A DNA stretch of 64,000 bases from positions 474,421,655 to 474,485,654 of the forward strand of contig CM062808.1 in the NCBI GenBank assembly GCA_031772625.1. Direction: 5' to 3'. This document shows positions 10,878 through 23,011 of the stretch, one piece after another. Under the pieces are notes generated by a model. The model did not search any database, had not been told where the DNA came from, and worked only from the letters and a program-made list of their open reading frames with translations. This DNA comes from Pinus tabuliformis. Lineage: Eukaryota; Streptophyta; Pinopsida; Pinales; Pinaceae. A program made the translations under genes and the position numbers. Within the stretch, counting starts at the first letter, position 1; the number at the start of each line of letters is the position of its first letter.

Positions 10878-12362
10878 ATGATAAAATTATCCAAAACCCT
10901 GCCTCCTGACCAAAAGCTTAAATATGTTGAACTATTCAAGGAATTCCAAGATGTTTTTGCATGGAGCTATGAAGATCTCAAATCTTATGACACCTCGGTG
11001 ATTCAACATAAAATACCCCTTAAAGAAAATCAGAAGCCATTGAAGCAAAAACTCAGAAGGGTCAACCCTGTACTACTCCCTTCAATTGAAAAAGAAGTCA
11101 AAATAATGTATGAAGCTGGGATAATTACACCTATTAGGTTTTCAGAATGGGTGTCTAATTTAGTGCCCACTAGGAAGAAAATAGGAGAAATCAAATTGTG
11201 TGTTCACTTAAGGAATTTAAATAAAGTTTCTTTGAAAGATCACTACCCCTTACCCAAGATGGACCACATTTTACAAAGGGTAGTAGGTGCCTCTAGAATT
11301 TCACTGTTGGATGGATTTTCAGGCTTCAACCAGATTTTAGTTCATCCTGATGATCAGGAAAAGACTGCCTTTACAACCCCATGGGGAACTTTCAAATATG
11401 TGAAAATTCCATTCGGACTCAAGAATGCAGGGGAAACTTTCCAACGAGCAATGGACATAGCTTTTGAAAAAGAAATTCATGATTTTCTAGTCATATACTT
11501 AGATGATCTCACTGTGTTTTCCAAATCAGATCAACAACATTTAGATCATTTGAGACAAGTTTTTTTTAAATGCAGACAATATGGTATTTCTTTAAATCCT
11601 AAGAAGTCCTTGTTTGGTCTGGAGGAGGGCAAATTGTTAGGTCATATAATCTCCAAAGATGGCATTAAAATTGATCCTGACAGAATAGAAGCCATTTTAC
11701 AAATACCCCACCCCAGAAATATCAAAGAACTTCAAGCTTTCCTAGGAAAAATTAAATTTTTAAGAAGATTCATTCCTAATTTGGCTGAATTGCTCAGATT
11801 GTTGAACAATATGTTGAAGAAAGATTCCAAGGTTAAATGGACAGTAGAAGCTAAACAAGCATTTGAAGAAATCAAAATGGCTTTGACCAAGACACCAGTC
11901 CTTACAAGCCCAAAGTTTGATAGAGACTTCATAATATTATCATTTGCATCAGAACACACTATTGCTACTGTTTTACTACAGAAAGATGATCAAGGATGTG
12001 AAAAACCCATAGCCTTATTTAGTAAAGAACTTAGAGATGCACCACTGAAATACCCAATCATGGAAAAACAGGCTTATGAACTTGTGAAAGCCATCAAAGA
12101 TTTCAGAGTCTACATATTATACTCCCATATAATAGCCTATGTGCCAAATGCTATTGTCAAAGATATCCTGACCCAAGATGGGATTGAAGGCAAGAGAGGT
12201 AAATGGATTGCTACTATATTAGAGTATGATATTAAAATAAAACCTACAAAACTTATAAAAGGACAGGGATTGGCTAAACTCATGACTGAAACCAATTTCC
12301 AAGCCCTGGACATCAATGAACTGAATAATGAACAGGAGATGGTGACTCCACAAATCAGCTAG
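10878..12362 (+). pseudogene. Family A reverse transcriptase and degenerate gypsy RNase H, copy 1
   Basis: This is a 494-codon open stretch. RT (about residues 30-270) has the LVPTRKK, LLDGFSGFNQI and YLDDL motifs, the last at 11496. LRNLNK is preceded by VH where copy 2 has VD, so copy 1 has lost a catalytic D. The following gypsy RNase H region (about 350-480) lacks its usual acids: the expected TDAS reads SFAS, and the expected TDH reads YVPN. Both copies show this, so the domain is degenerate at family level and may serve only as a connection. The stretch ends at TAG 12360, a CAG in copy 2. The frame is shifted by +1 from the upstream part. Confidence 0.8.
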
Positions 12363-13642
12363 GCCTTCCTAGAATCATCTTGGTATGTTGATATATGTTA
12401 TGTATTATTAAACCTGCAGACTCCTCCAGGGTTATCCAGAATAAAGAAAAGGTTTATAAAAATGAAAGATTCAAAGTTTTGTATTTTATATGGTGCTCTT
12501 TTTTGGAAAAATCATGAAGGTATTCTATTAAATTGTCTAATAAAAGATGAAGCTGATAAGGTGCTCAAAGAATTTCATGCAGGGTATTGTGGTGGACATC
12601 TTTACTGGAAATCAACTGCTAAAAAAATCCTAAGGGATGGATTTTACTAGCCCACCTTGTTTGCTGATGTCAAAAAGTTTGTCACTACTTGCCTAAAAGC
12701 CAAATTTTTGAAGGAAAAAGGAAACTTCTGCCTCTACCCCTTAGACCAACTTCCACTGAAAGACCATTTCAACAATGGGGTTTAGACTTCATTGGGGAAA
12801 TCCATCCTCCCTCTTCTAGCCAACATAAATGGATCCTAACTGCCACAGACTATTTCACCAAGTGGATAGAAGCCATCCCTTGCAGACAAGCCAATGATTC
12901 AATGATCATTCAATTCTTAGAAACCAACATCTTGTCTAGATTTGGTTGTCCTAAAAAGATCATAACTAACAACGTTGCTGCTTTCAAATCCAAGAAAATG
13001 ATAATTTTTTGTCACAAATACCACATCACCCTAGGCCATTCCACAGCCTATTACCCTCAAGGTAATGGTCTAGCTGAATCTTCCAATAAAAGCCTGATCG
13101 ATATTATTAAGAAATTGCTGGAGGAAAACAAGAAAAACTGGCACAAGAAACTTACCAATGCACTTTGGGAAGATAGATTAACTACCAAGAGATCCATTGG
13201 GACCAGTCCCTATGAATTAGTTTATGGTATGGAGGCTGTATTTCCTTCATCATTAGGAGTCCCGGTAATGAAATTACTGCAAGAAGCTTAGGTGGAACCC
13301 AATGACATTCAAAGAAGAATCAATCAGACCATCCATTTGCAGCAGACTAGGGAAGAAGTATATCAAAGATCCCAAGTATTACAAGAAAAACTCAAGAAAA
13401 TCTTTGATAAGGGAATTAAGGCAGAAGATTTTTACTTAGGGGACAAAGTTTTAAAATGGGATTCCAGAAGAGAAGATAAAGGAAAACATGGGAAGTTTGA
13501 CTTCCTATGGAAGGGAACTTTTATTATTCAGGCTTCACAAGGCAACAATACTTACTTTCTAAAAAGCCTGGATGATTCAGAAGCAGAAGAAGGGCCAGTG
13601 AATTGTCGGATGCTGAAACACTATTTTGATCATGTTTGTTGA
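12363..13642 (+). pseudogene. Family A integrase, copy 1
   Basis: Joins element DNA to the host chromosome. The HHCC zinc part (GYCGGHLYWKSTAKKIL, about 12580-12640) is followed by TAG 12648 (TGG in copy 2) and a small deletion near 12690 that removes the CxxC and shifts the frame. The core has D in GLDFIGEI (about 12785), N in place of the second catalytic D at 12968, and E in NGLAESSNK. TAG 13289 interrupts the C-terminal part, which runs to 13642. The protein is clearly dead. Confidence 0.8.
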
Positions 13643-14493
13643 TATATGCTAACTTTAACTTGTACATAAGGAATTTCAGTTTCTTCAGCTTTTACAGCAA
13701 TAAGAATAGGAAGGAACGGGCAGAAAGTTTTGAGAAACAGTGAAGGAAGTTTACTATTTTTGTTTTAAGCTCAAAAGAAATGTATATATGTTGCATGGTC
13801 CTTTATACAGTTCTGTTTACTTACAGCAAAGGAAGATTTAAGAGTGCAGCAATAATTGCACATAAGACCATTTGACCTACTGTTCTTGACTTTTCACCAG
13901 GAAAAGCCATCCCCAAGTGGAGCCAGTGTTATGCTCTTATGCTAATAGGTGTCATATTTCATGATTGACTGGATTAGCTCTGCAATATGTACATACCTTT
14001 TCTTGCTGTAAAGGTTTTCCATATTCTTAAAGAATCAAAAACAAAATTAAAAAATAAAAAGAGGGTATGCCCTAAAAGAAAAATCAAAGGGTAAAAAAAT
14101 AGACGGTCAAAAGAAAAAGAAAAAAAATGAACCCCAAATGAAAAAGACCAGGAAAATGTCCAAGTTCAAAATGCCACTACTATTCTATTTTTGAAAATAA
14201 TCTAATTGTGTGCAATTTGTTAACTCTTGCCACAGTTGATGAATGGCCAAACAACTCAATCTTGGCTGGTTCATGTCTGAATTTACTTGTTTTAGTGATA
14301 GTGAATAGAAATCCGTCCAAACTGTTCAATCTTGGCAGATAAATAGTTAGGTAGAGAAGCAAAGGAGATCAACAGTTTAATCTGAGCCCTTGAAAGAAAT
14401 AAGGGCAGAATTAAATAGGATTCCCATGAAAAGAAAAGAAAACTTGTAAGGGTATGCTAGTCTAAATGCACCCAAAGAAAGAGAAGGAAAAAA
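13643..14493 (+). other. Internal 1 3' noncoding region ending in a polypurine tract
   Basis: About 850 bp follow integrase without a gene. The stretch 14030-14130 is very A-rich. The tract AAAGAAAGAGAAGGAAAAAA (14474-14493) lies directly before TGTTAG and is the likely plus-strand primer, which sets the LTR2 start at 14494. The rest shows nothing recognisable. Confidence 0.65.
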
Positions 14494-15865
14494 TGTTAGG
14501 CAAACTAGGCTGGGTAGGCAGTTTTGGTGTTGCAGAAGCATGCTTATGATTAATTTTGTCTCTCAAGATGTTCATCTTATTGTTATCATAAGTACCATGG
14601 CAACTGTTTGGTTACAAATCAAGTGAGGCATGACTGACTTCCCTTCAACACTTCTCCCCAATCACTTACTAACCTCCCCCCAAGGATATTGAGATTTGCT
14701 TGATGTCCTCTAAATCACTTATTGCATTCCATTTCACAGATTACCTAAGTGAAACTCTGTTTTTATTTAGGAGAAGAAGCCACATTTCTTGTGTAAAACC
14801 CTTTTCATTTCCTTAGCCTAAGTTTCTTAACATTAGACTTAGCGCTTGCTTTCAATCATATTCATATTAACATTAACATTATTATAAAAATCCCTTATAA
14901 ACCTTTCCCTTCCACATATTATGTATATAAAATAAAACCCCATGTATTAATATTCCCTGCCCTGGTTTAAATATAAACCATATTATTGTGAAAATGGGGA
15001 TTAAAGGTTTATTAGAAACCTTGTAATAACCCTTTGTGCACAACCATGGGATTAATTAACCTTTGATTAATTAATAGCCATACCCGCAGCCCCGAAACCA
15101 TTAAAACATTTGATTTAATATATCGGGCCCGCTCATTGACCGTCCGCCATGTCCCAATGTCGTCAACTGTCAGATCTGGGCCCCGTTCATCCAACGACCG
15201 ATGCACATATCGCGACCCCTTTTTCAATCGACTGTTAACTCCTAGGGAACCGGCAGTATTCCTGCCGTACCGGGGACACGTGTCGCACTCCTGCCTTGCT
15301 CGCTGCCTCCCCGCCCAAAACCGCTCCACTCCAAAAGTTGTGCGGGGTGAAACCACTTACCGCCCTCCCGCTGACCCCCCGCTAAAGTCATCACCACGTC
15401 ACCACGACGTCAACCCTTCCGTACCCTCCGCTACGCGACAAGCTATCCCATCATGCTGACGTCACTGACCAAAAAACGCCAAAAAGTCCTGCCAAAGCCA
15501 AAATTTTGTTAAAAACACAAGAAAAGCTCAATTTCATCATTTTTCTCTGTGAGCAATCTTCCATGAAAATTATGTCCGGTTTATTGCACTAGCCTACAGT
15601 CCGCCACCCTACCAAAGAAACCACAGCGACGCGCTCTACCATCAGTCATTTCAACTTGCAATTGCACAATTCGTCTCCTTAAGTCAGGTATTTATCCATT
15701 TGGCCAGTTACCCTATAATTTCGATTTTCCTCTGTGAATTTTACCCAAAGAGCCGAATTCAAGCTGAAAACAGTCCACAGTTGCCATACAGAGACACACC
15801 CACAACTATTTTGCCCATCTTTCCACAAAAACCTGACCTCCAGTTTGAACACACAAGAACCAAAC

Positions 15866-17772
15866 ATGGAGGCCCCCACAGCTCTAAATGTTGCGCCCCT
15901 CAATGTGCCTCATAAAGACCTGGATTGGTTACCCTTTTCTGATAGAGATTTTCAAATTAAGGAGTTATCTGGTGACATGAACCATCTCGAGGCATTTTGC
16001 TAAATTAGGAATAGTCATCTGAGCAACTCTGATACCTATGGGATATGGAAATCTAATCTTCCCAGGTATTACCTTCCCTCAGTCAATGTGTTCCCAGATA
16101 TTATTCACCAATGCTGTGCCAACTATGACCCTGTCAGTAAGGTAGTCATGACCTCATCCCAAACTTCTCTCTTTTACATAACTACTAAATCTATCAATGA
16201 GATGTTACACTTCCATCCCACTCAGCCCCTTATTCCTCTTTCCATGGGGTATCTGCTTGGAAAAGCTTCTCAATTGTCCAGCTTAGAGATAACTCGGATT
16301 GCTCAATTATTCATGAAACCAGATTGCCAACCCCAATACCCACCTCCCTATGTGCATTCCTGGTTCACTAAAACTGGTAGGCTTATTCTTGACATGATAT
16401 CCTTTATCTTGGGATTCAAAACCAGTGAATATGTTGATTATACCATCTTCGTTATGTTGTGAATGTTTACTACTAGACAGCCCCCTACTGTCAAATTTGA
16501 CTATGCCTCTTTCATTGCCAACAAGATCCATGCTCAATTTATGAATTTGGAGAGGGATGGAGTCTTCAAGTACACCTCATTCATATACCACCTTTTGCTA
16601 TATTATCAGCCAGACAGCTTTTCATTTCCCATCAGGAAATTAGAGTCAAAATGAAATCAGAGGTCTGTGATCTTTTGGAGCTGAGTCTTCCATAAGACTT
16701 ATGCCTCCCCTTATACTTACAGTGAATTCATTGACTTGTTTGTACACCCTGCTTCAAATCTGTTGATAGGAGCTCCTCCTCCTAGAATTTCTAGTGATAT
16801 GAAGAAAAATTTACAGCTTTCCAAAAGCTACAGAATAGGTGACTGGTACCTCTACCAGAATCACACTGAAATCAGAATATATGGATGTGAATTATGCCCA
16901 TTCAAGTTGCCTAGGTATGTGCTATGAGGCTATTTGCATTAGAATATTTCAAGCAGCTCATCTGCTCAGACTTAACCCACTTTTGTAATGTAAAGAAAAA
17001 GGCTCAGCTGAGAATAAAAAAACCAGTTAGGCCCTTTTATCATCCATAAGAGGGAGGCATGGCAAGATGCTGATAAGATATTAGTGGAAGACTTTAAATT
17101 GAGGAAGAGTTTTGAGTGGGTGCCATATGACCCAAATAGCTTTATGATTGACAGAAGAGTAAGAAACAGGCTGTCAGTTTAAATTCACCATAGCATCCCT
17201 GAGATTGAACAATTTGCTAATCAGGATGAGTGGGTAGAGGGTACATTAATAGAAGAAATTACTGAACAAGAAAAGATGGAATAAGCTATCAAAGATCTTG
17301 AAAAAACCCTTGACCTAGACTCTTTTGGATAGGTATCTTTAAAGCTGCCTTAGCAAATCGGAGTGGGTACATCCTCTCCTGGAACTTCACAGCAGCTTGT
17401 ACAAGAAACCAGCACACCAGTTACAGGGTCTTCTAAGGGAAAGGAAGTGGCAGACACGGAGCAGCAAGCAATGACTGATCAGCAAGGGAAAATTCCTCCG
17501 GTCCAAACCAAAGCAGCAGAGATTCCTGCATTACAGACTCCTCTAAATGAGGAAAAAGGCAAGAAAAGAGACAGAGAAGAAGCCACACCTATCAGTGGAC
17601 CTGCTGAGCAACCAGGTGCAAAGAGGCAAAGACTAAATCCTCTGTCAGAAGAGGAAATCATTGAGGAAACCACTGACAGTCTAATATGTGAGAGGGTAAC
17701 CAGACAACAGACTTCCCCAGTGATAGAGACATCAACTAGCTCACATAGGCAAGAGCTAGAAAGGCAGCATAT
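15866..17772 (+). pseudogene. U3-encoded LTR-ORF copy 2, 5' part
   Basis: Starts at ATG 15866 (MEAPTALN). This is the most decayed copy: TAA near 16001 (CGA in LTR3), TGA near 16460 and 16652, a further TGA near 16683, a one-base loss at about 16921, an extra A in the run near 17020, and more stops before 17363. The stretch 17363-17772 keeps the disordered linker. The copia element at 17773 splits it in the middle of the linker. Confidence 0.7.
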
Positions 17773-19167
17773 TGTTGGAAATAATACTGAGAGGGGGGGG
17801 GGGGGGGGGGGGTGAATCAGTATTATCAGATCAGTAAAAACTTTCCAATTTCATACTCAGAAACATATACGCTACTTCAATTAAGTGAACCCACGTGTAC
17901 ACGCTACTGTGTCTAATGAAACTCGCGTATATCCAGAGATCTTATAATTCAGTTAGCTTAATCTTCAGTAAATGCATCAGAACATTATTAAGCATATTAA
18001 CAGTAAACAGGTGCAGAATAACAGAACAAAACATCACACATGAGCCACACACATGAACACCATGATATAAGGTGGAAACCCAGTGTGGGTGAAAACCACC
18101 TGCTGCAATTCGTCTCTTTCTTCTTTAATAAGAACTTCTTTTACAATGTACTGGTGCAGTCCTTTACTAGTACGCAGGCTACAACCTGCAGAGGGCTACA
18201 ACCCTCTCTCGTTTTCCAACTAATTTTGGAAGGGAGCTACAACCCCCTCAGCTCTTGTACTAGCCGATCCATTTACTAGTACGTAGGTGCTGACCGTACA
18301 ACCTGCTTTCCTTTAGGGACCACGTTTCATTAATTTTCAGACTGGATCCAAGAGTACAAAACAAACATTACCGCAATACAATCATCAACTTATACTTGCA
18401 TCATAATTCATTAAACAACCCAATACTGAATCACTGAAACCTTGTCATCAAGAACACAGAACCCAAACCAGAGTCCAGAACTCTGCAACAACCACCAGAA
18501 TCAGCAGCAACCTGAAATATCAAATCTTATTATGCATACGCTACTTCACTGTACCAAAACCGCGTGTATACGCGCTTTCACCAAAGGAAACCCGCGTGCA
18601 GATCTAGAAATAGTTTCTTATGCCTTCGCTGTCAGATCCGACCCTTGCCAAGCGTCCCGAATAGATAAACAGTAATACCAGATCTTCTCACTTCGTCAGA
18701 CACACCTTACTTGCCCCTTTGCCTAATGATCTTCTCCTTATATAGCCTTAGGTACTTCACAATACCACGGTCCAAAACCATAGTAACACAATACCATCAA
18801 CCTCAAAACTAGGGATCGACATGCCCGTCGAGACACCATGGTCCGAAACCATAGGCACAACTTCCAAGGACTAACCGCCACAGACCAAAGGTACTTTTTC
18901 ACATACACGCTCTTTTACTGAAGCCAACCTGCGTGTACACGCGACTTGGTATGTAGTGAACCTGCGTATACGCGACATGGTATATAGTGAACCTGCTTGT
19001 ATACGCGACTTGGGCTTAACGAACCTACGTGTATGAACTTTCTTGGCATGCTGTACTAAGATCTGTCCTCTGATTAAGTTGCCATCACCTCTACCAACCT
19101 CTGAGCACCTGTACCAACCTCTGAGTGAGTTTCCATCAAGGACAACACTTGAATCATAATGCCGACA
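17773..19167 (-). repeat. Copia LTR, left copy (3' LTR of the element)
   Basis: Begins TGTTGGAAATAATACTGAGAGG with a poly-G run of about 20 (13 in the right copy) and ends CCGACA. A minus-strand TATA (CTATATAAG) is at 18737-18745. Palindromic GCGTATACGC-type motifs are repeated at about 18558, 18925, 18958 and 18988. A conserved hairpin AGGTGG...CCACCT is at 18070-18101. Confidence 0.85.
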
Positions 19168-19585
19168 ATCTCCCCCTTTGGACTTGATGGCAACCACCAC
19201 ACTAAGTCACTCTCCCCCTTTGACATCAAGGGCAAAGGGCGGACCAAGATGTTCTCTTCTTTGGTATACCTCCTGCTATCCATACTGCTGTCCATACTCC
19301 CCCTGAGTACATGCTGAAGTTTCTGATTTGGCTCCCCCTTTGTATATGCCAAGTTGTATCAATCCATCCATGCTCCCCCTGAGCAGATGCAGGTTCTAAT
19401 ACCAGCAATAACTATTTATCATAAGCCTACAAAACCGTTCCTTAAACAATAAGATGTATCATTTAGTTTCATCATCAACTTCTAACCATAATGCCAACAA
19501 TGAATTATTTGAAGTATATGCTCCCCCTGAGTGTGAGCCAACCATGACTGAACCACTTCCTGAGTCTTTTCTGCTCCCCCTGAGC
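19168..19585 (-). other. Polypurine tract and PPT-like array of the copia element
   Basis: The true tract (minus AAAGGGGGAGAT) touches the LTR at 19168. Six further minus-strand AGGGGGAG-like runs lie near 19210, 19296, 19331, 19371, 19521 and 19572. Multiple polypurine runs before the 3' LTR are a described Sirevirus trait. No ORF is supported here. Confidence 0.6.
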
Positions 19586-19685
19586 CTGCGCCAACCATGA
19601 CTGAACCTGGGTCTGTTCTGCTGCCCTTTCTTCATATACGTGACTTTGCAGCCTGTAACTCGCGTATATACGCGACTTGTCTTCG

Positions 19686-21561
19686 TTATATCAGCGTATG
19701 CAAGATGGAATACTGAATTTCATCACTTTCAGATTCCCCTGTGTCTGTTATGTCCGCTGTTTGAATTATGCCACACCTTTCTGTCTCTGTCTTCTTCAAT
19801 TCCTGCAACTGTGATGATGTATGGTCCTTTTGTCTTGAATTTTGAAATATGCTCCTGCATTCCCTTGCTTTATGCCCATAGTTGTTGCATGTATAACACC
19901 TTACATTTTTCATGTTCCTTCTATCACAATCAATTGCTTTGTGTCCATATGCATTGCAGGCAAAGCAATATCCTCTGAAATACCTGGGATGCGATGATCT
20001 TTCTTGAACCATTCTACTTCTACATCTGGCTGCAACATGTCCAAGATTATGACATACATAACATTCAACATTATTCAGTGGAGGAAATAATCGTCTATCA
20101 CGTCCATAGTTAGGAGTAAAGGATCTTCCTTGAGGAATTTCTTTCCTTGGTTGTTCCTTGTTGAGCATTTCAAATTTCTCATTAGAGTTTCTTGCCTCAC
20201 CTTGTGAAGTAGATTCACCTTCAACATATTCATGAAAACCAAGACCAGTCTTGATAGCAGGAGACCTTTGACTATTAAGAATATCTTCCAAGACTTTAGT
20301 ACTATCTTGAAATCGTAAAATTTTACCTTTCAAGATATTTACCTCAACTTGATGTTGTTCTTCCTTTTTTCAGATATTGATTCCTTAGGTCTTCTTCAGC
20401 TTTTCTTCCTTCTTCCACTTGTTGCTTTAGTTTGGTCACTTCATGTTCTTGATCTTCAAGATCTTCTATGTTCTGTTCTCTTGATTTTTTAAGATCTTCT
20501 TTTAGAGAGAGGATCTTTGATTCAAGTCTCTGAATAGTTGTACTCTGATCCTTTACTATATCCTGCAATTTCTCCCTTACCCTGATTTCTGTCTCCAATT
20601 GTTCTTTTAATTTGGCAACTTCTTCAGTTTCTGCATTCTTCTCTTCATGTGCCATGAGACTTTTAATATCTTCGCTATTATTGGATGAAGCATTCTTCTT
20701 CTTATGTGCCATGAGACTTCTAATATCTTCACTATCATTGAATGAACTTTTAATATGGGTATAATAGCTTCTACCATCTTCTTCAGATATCTTTCCTTTG
20801 TTATGAGGACATCTAGCAGCATAGTGACCAACCCTACCACATAGAAAACATTTGAAAGGTAGCTTATCTTTGAACCGTCCAGTTCCCCGTTCAAGATTCT
20901 TGACAAAATTTACCTCATATTCTTCCTCTGACACTTCGAATGCGGCCTCTGGTGGTACCTCTTGTCGCATTTCAAAAGCAGTTAAGATCCCGTGAAGCTG
21001 TGACATGGTGATTTTCTGCACATTCTCCTTTTCTTCTATGGCAGATACTTTAGAATCAAATTTAGTAGACAGAGATCTCAAAACCTTTTCAACTAAGACA
21101 ACTTCCTCAAATTCTTCACCCAGATCCCTCATACAATTCACAATCTCATCCATACGCAGGAAATAATTAGCTATGCTTTCATTACTACGCATCTTAAGAG
21201 TTTCATACCGGATTCTGAGAGTTTGAAGCTTTGCTCTTTTTACCTGATCATCTCCTTCGTAGCTTGTAACGATTTTGTCCCATATTTCCTTAGCTGATTT
21301 GAAATGCATGATCTTCATAAATTTTGATTGAGTCAAACTACTCAATAGGACAGTAACAGCTTTGGCATTGAGCTCATATTGCTTTTTCTCTGCTGGATCT
21401 GTAGGAGTTGCTGATGGGAATTTGTATCCTCCTTCTACGATTCCCCAAACTTCTGCTCCAAGTGATTGTAGATATGCAGTGGTTCTTATCTTCCAGTGAG
21501 TAAAATTGTTCCCGTCAAAGACTGGTGGCCTGATGTGTGCCTCTCTTTCTAGATTAGCCAT
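19686..21561 (-). pseudogene. gag: Copia gag with four zinc knuckles (one frameshift)
   Basis: Starts at ATG 21561 (MANLEREAHIRPPVFDG), a typical copia gag opening of DUF4219/UBN2 type, with LTQSKFMKIMHFKSAKEIW and a coiled region. The first knuckle, CFLCGRVGHYAARC, lies near codon 237. The first frame (405 codons) ends at 20344; the next begins at 20333. Both join if one A is removed from the run of six near 20375, giving about 624 codons. The second part has three knuckles: CYVCHNLGHVAARC, CFACNAYGHKAIDC and CYTCNNYGHKAREC. Gag forms the particle and binds RNA. No protease or pol follows. Confidence 0.8.
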
Positions 21562-21608
21562 TCTGATGGATCTTTTCCTTCAAGCGATCAAGCTTCCTCT
21601 GAAGGACC

Positions 21609-21621
21609 GGCTCTGATACCA
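21609..21621 (-). other. Copia primer binding site (tRNA-iMet)
   Basis: The minus strand reads TGGTATCAGAGCC, complementary to the initiator tRNA-Met 3' end, two bases from the LTR at 21624. This fixes the element orientation as minus. Confidence 0.85.
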
Positions 21622-21623
21622 AT

Positions 21624-23011
21624 TGTTGGAAATAATACTGAGAGGGGGGGGGGGGGTGAATCAGTATTATCAGATCAGTAAAAACTTTCCAATTTCATAC
21701 TCAGAAACATATACGCTACTTCAATTAAGTGAACCCGCGTGTACACGCTACTGTGTCTAATGAAACTCACGTATATCCAGAGATCTTATAATTCAGTTAG
21801 CTTAATATTCAGTAAATGCATCAGAACATTATTAAGCATATTAACAGTAAACAGGTGCAGAATAACATAACAGAACATCACACATGAGCCACACACATGA
21901 ACACCATGATATAAGGTGGAAACCCAATGTGGGTGAAAACCACCTGCTGCAATTCGTCTCTTTCTTCTTTAATAAGAACTTATTTTACAATGAACTGGTG
22001 CAGTCCTTTACCAGTACGCAGGCTACAACCTGCAGAGGGCTACAACCCTCTCTCGTTTTCCAACTACTTTTGGAAGGGAGCTACAACCCCCTCAGCTCTT
22101 GTACTAGCCGATCCATTTACTAGTACGTAGGTGCTGACCCTACAACCTGCTTTCCTTCAGGGACCATGTTTCATTAATTTTCAGACTGGATCCAAGGGTA
22201 CAAAACAAACATTACCTCAATACAATCATCAACTTATACTTGCATCATAATTCATTAAACAACCCAATACTGAATCACTGAAACCCTGTCATCAAGAACA
22301 CAGAACCCAAACCAGAGTCCAGAACTCTGCAACAACCACCAGAATCAGCAGCAACCTGAAATATCAAATCTTATTATGCATACGCTACTTCACTGTACCA
22401 AAACCGCGTGTATACGCGCTTTCACCAAAGGAAACCCGCGTGCAGATCTAGAAATAGTTTCTTATGCCTTCGCTGTCAGATCCGACCCTTGCCAAGCATC
22501 CCGAACAGATAAACAGTAATACCAGATATTCTCACTTCGTCAGACACACCTTACTTGCCCCTTTTCCTAATGATCTTCTCCTTATATAGCCTTAGGTACT
22601 TCACAATACCACGGTCCAAAACCATAGTAACACAATACCATCAACCTCAAAACTAGGGATCGACACGCCCGTCGAGACACCATGGTCCGAAACCATAGGC
22701 ACAACTTCCAAGGACTAACCGCCACGGACCAAAGGTACTTTTTCACATACACGCTCTTTTACTGAAGCCAACCTGCGTGTACACGCGACTTGGTATATAG
22801 TGAACCTGCATATACGCGACATGGTATATAGTGAACCTGCTTGTATACGCGACTTGGGCTTAACGAACCTGCGTGTATGAACTTTCTTGGCATGCTGTAC
22901 TAAGATCTGTCCTCTGATTAAGTTGCCATCACCTGTACCAACCTCTGAGCACCTGTACCAACCTCTAAGTGAGTTGCCATCAAGGACAACACTTGAATCA
23001 TAATGCCGACA
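21624..23011 (-). repeat. Copia LTR, right copy (5' LTR of the element)
   Basis: 1,388 bp, nearly identical by eye to the left copy. Its start is TGTTGG (plus strand) and its end CCGACA. The TATA on the minus strand is at 22581-22589, so U3 is about 22590-23011 and carries the clustered GCGTATACGC-like palindromes. Confidence 0.85.

Larger units (their letters stand above)
17773..23011 (-). mobile_element. Non-autonomous, gag-only Ty1/copia (Sirevirus-like) element in LTR2
   Basis: Two LTRs (17773-19167 and 21624-23011) flank a 2.46-kb internal region on the minus strand. Target duplications are CATAT (17768-17772) and CATAG (23012-23016); uninterrupted LTR1 and LTR3 read CATAG here, so the left copy has one mutation. 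The primer site matches tRNA-iMet and the polypurine tract is AAAGGGGGAGAT. The only coding content is gag with four zinc knuckles; protease, integrase and RT are absent, so mobility would depend on another copia element. The LTRs resemble the LTR at 55917, whose element carries pol. Confidence 0.85.

Noticed and set aside
14581-14588. TGTTATCA as the family A LTR start, pairing over 8 bp with the TGATAACA end
   Set aside because: No purine tract precedes it, while TGTTAG at 14494 follows a 20-base purine run. It remains possible and would shorten the LTR by 87 bp.
20370-20380. Programmed frameshift in the copia gag at the A6 run
   Set aside because: The needed shift is +1 at a homopolymer in a damaged element; a one-base insertion is simpler.
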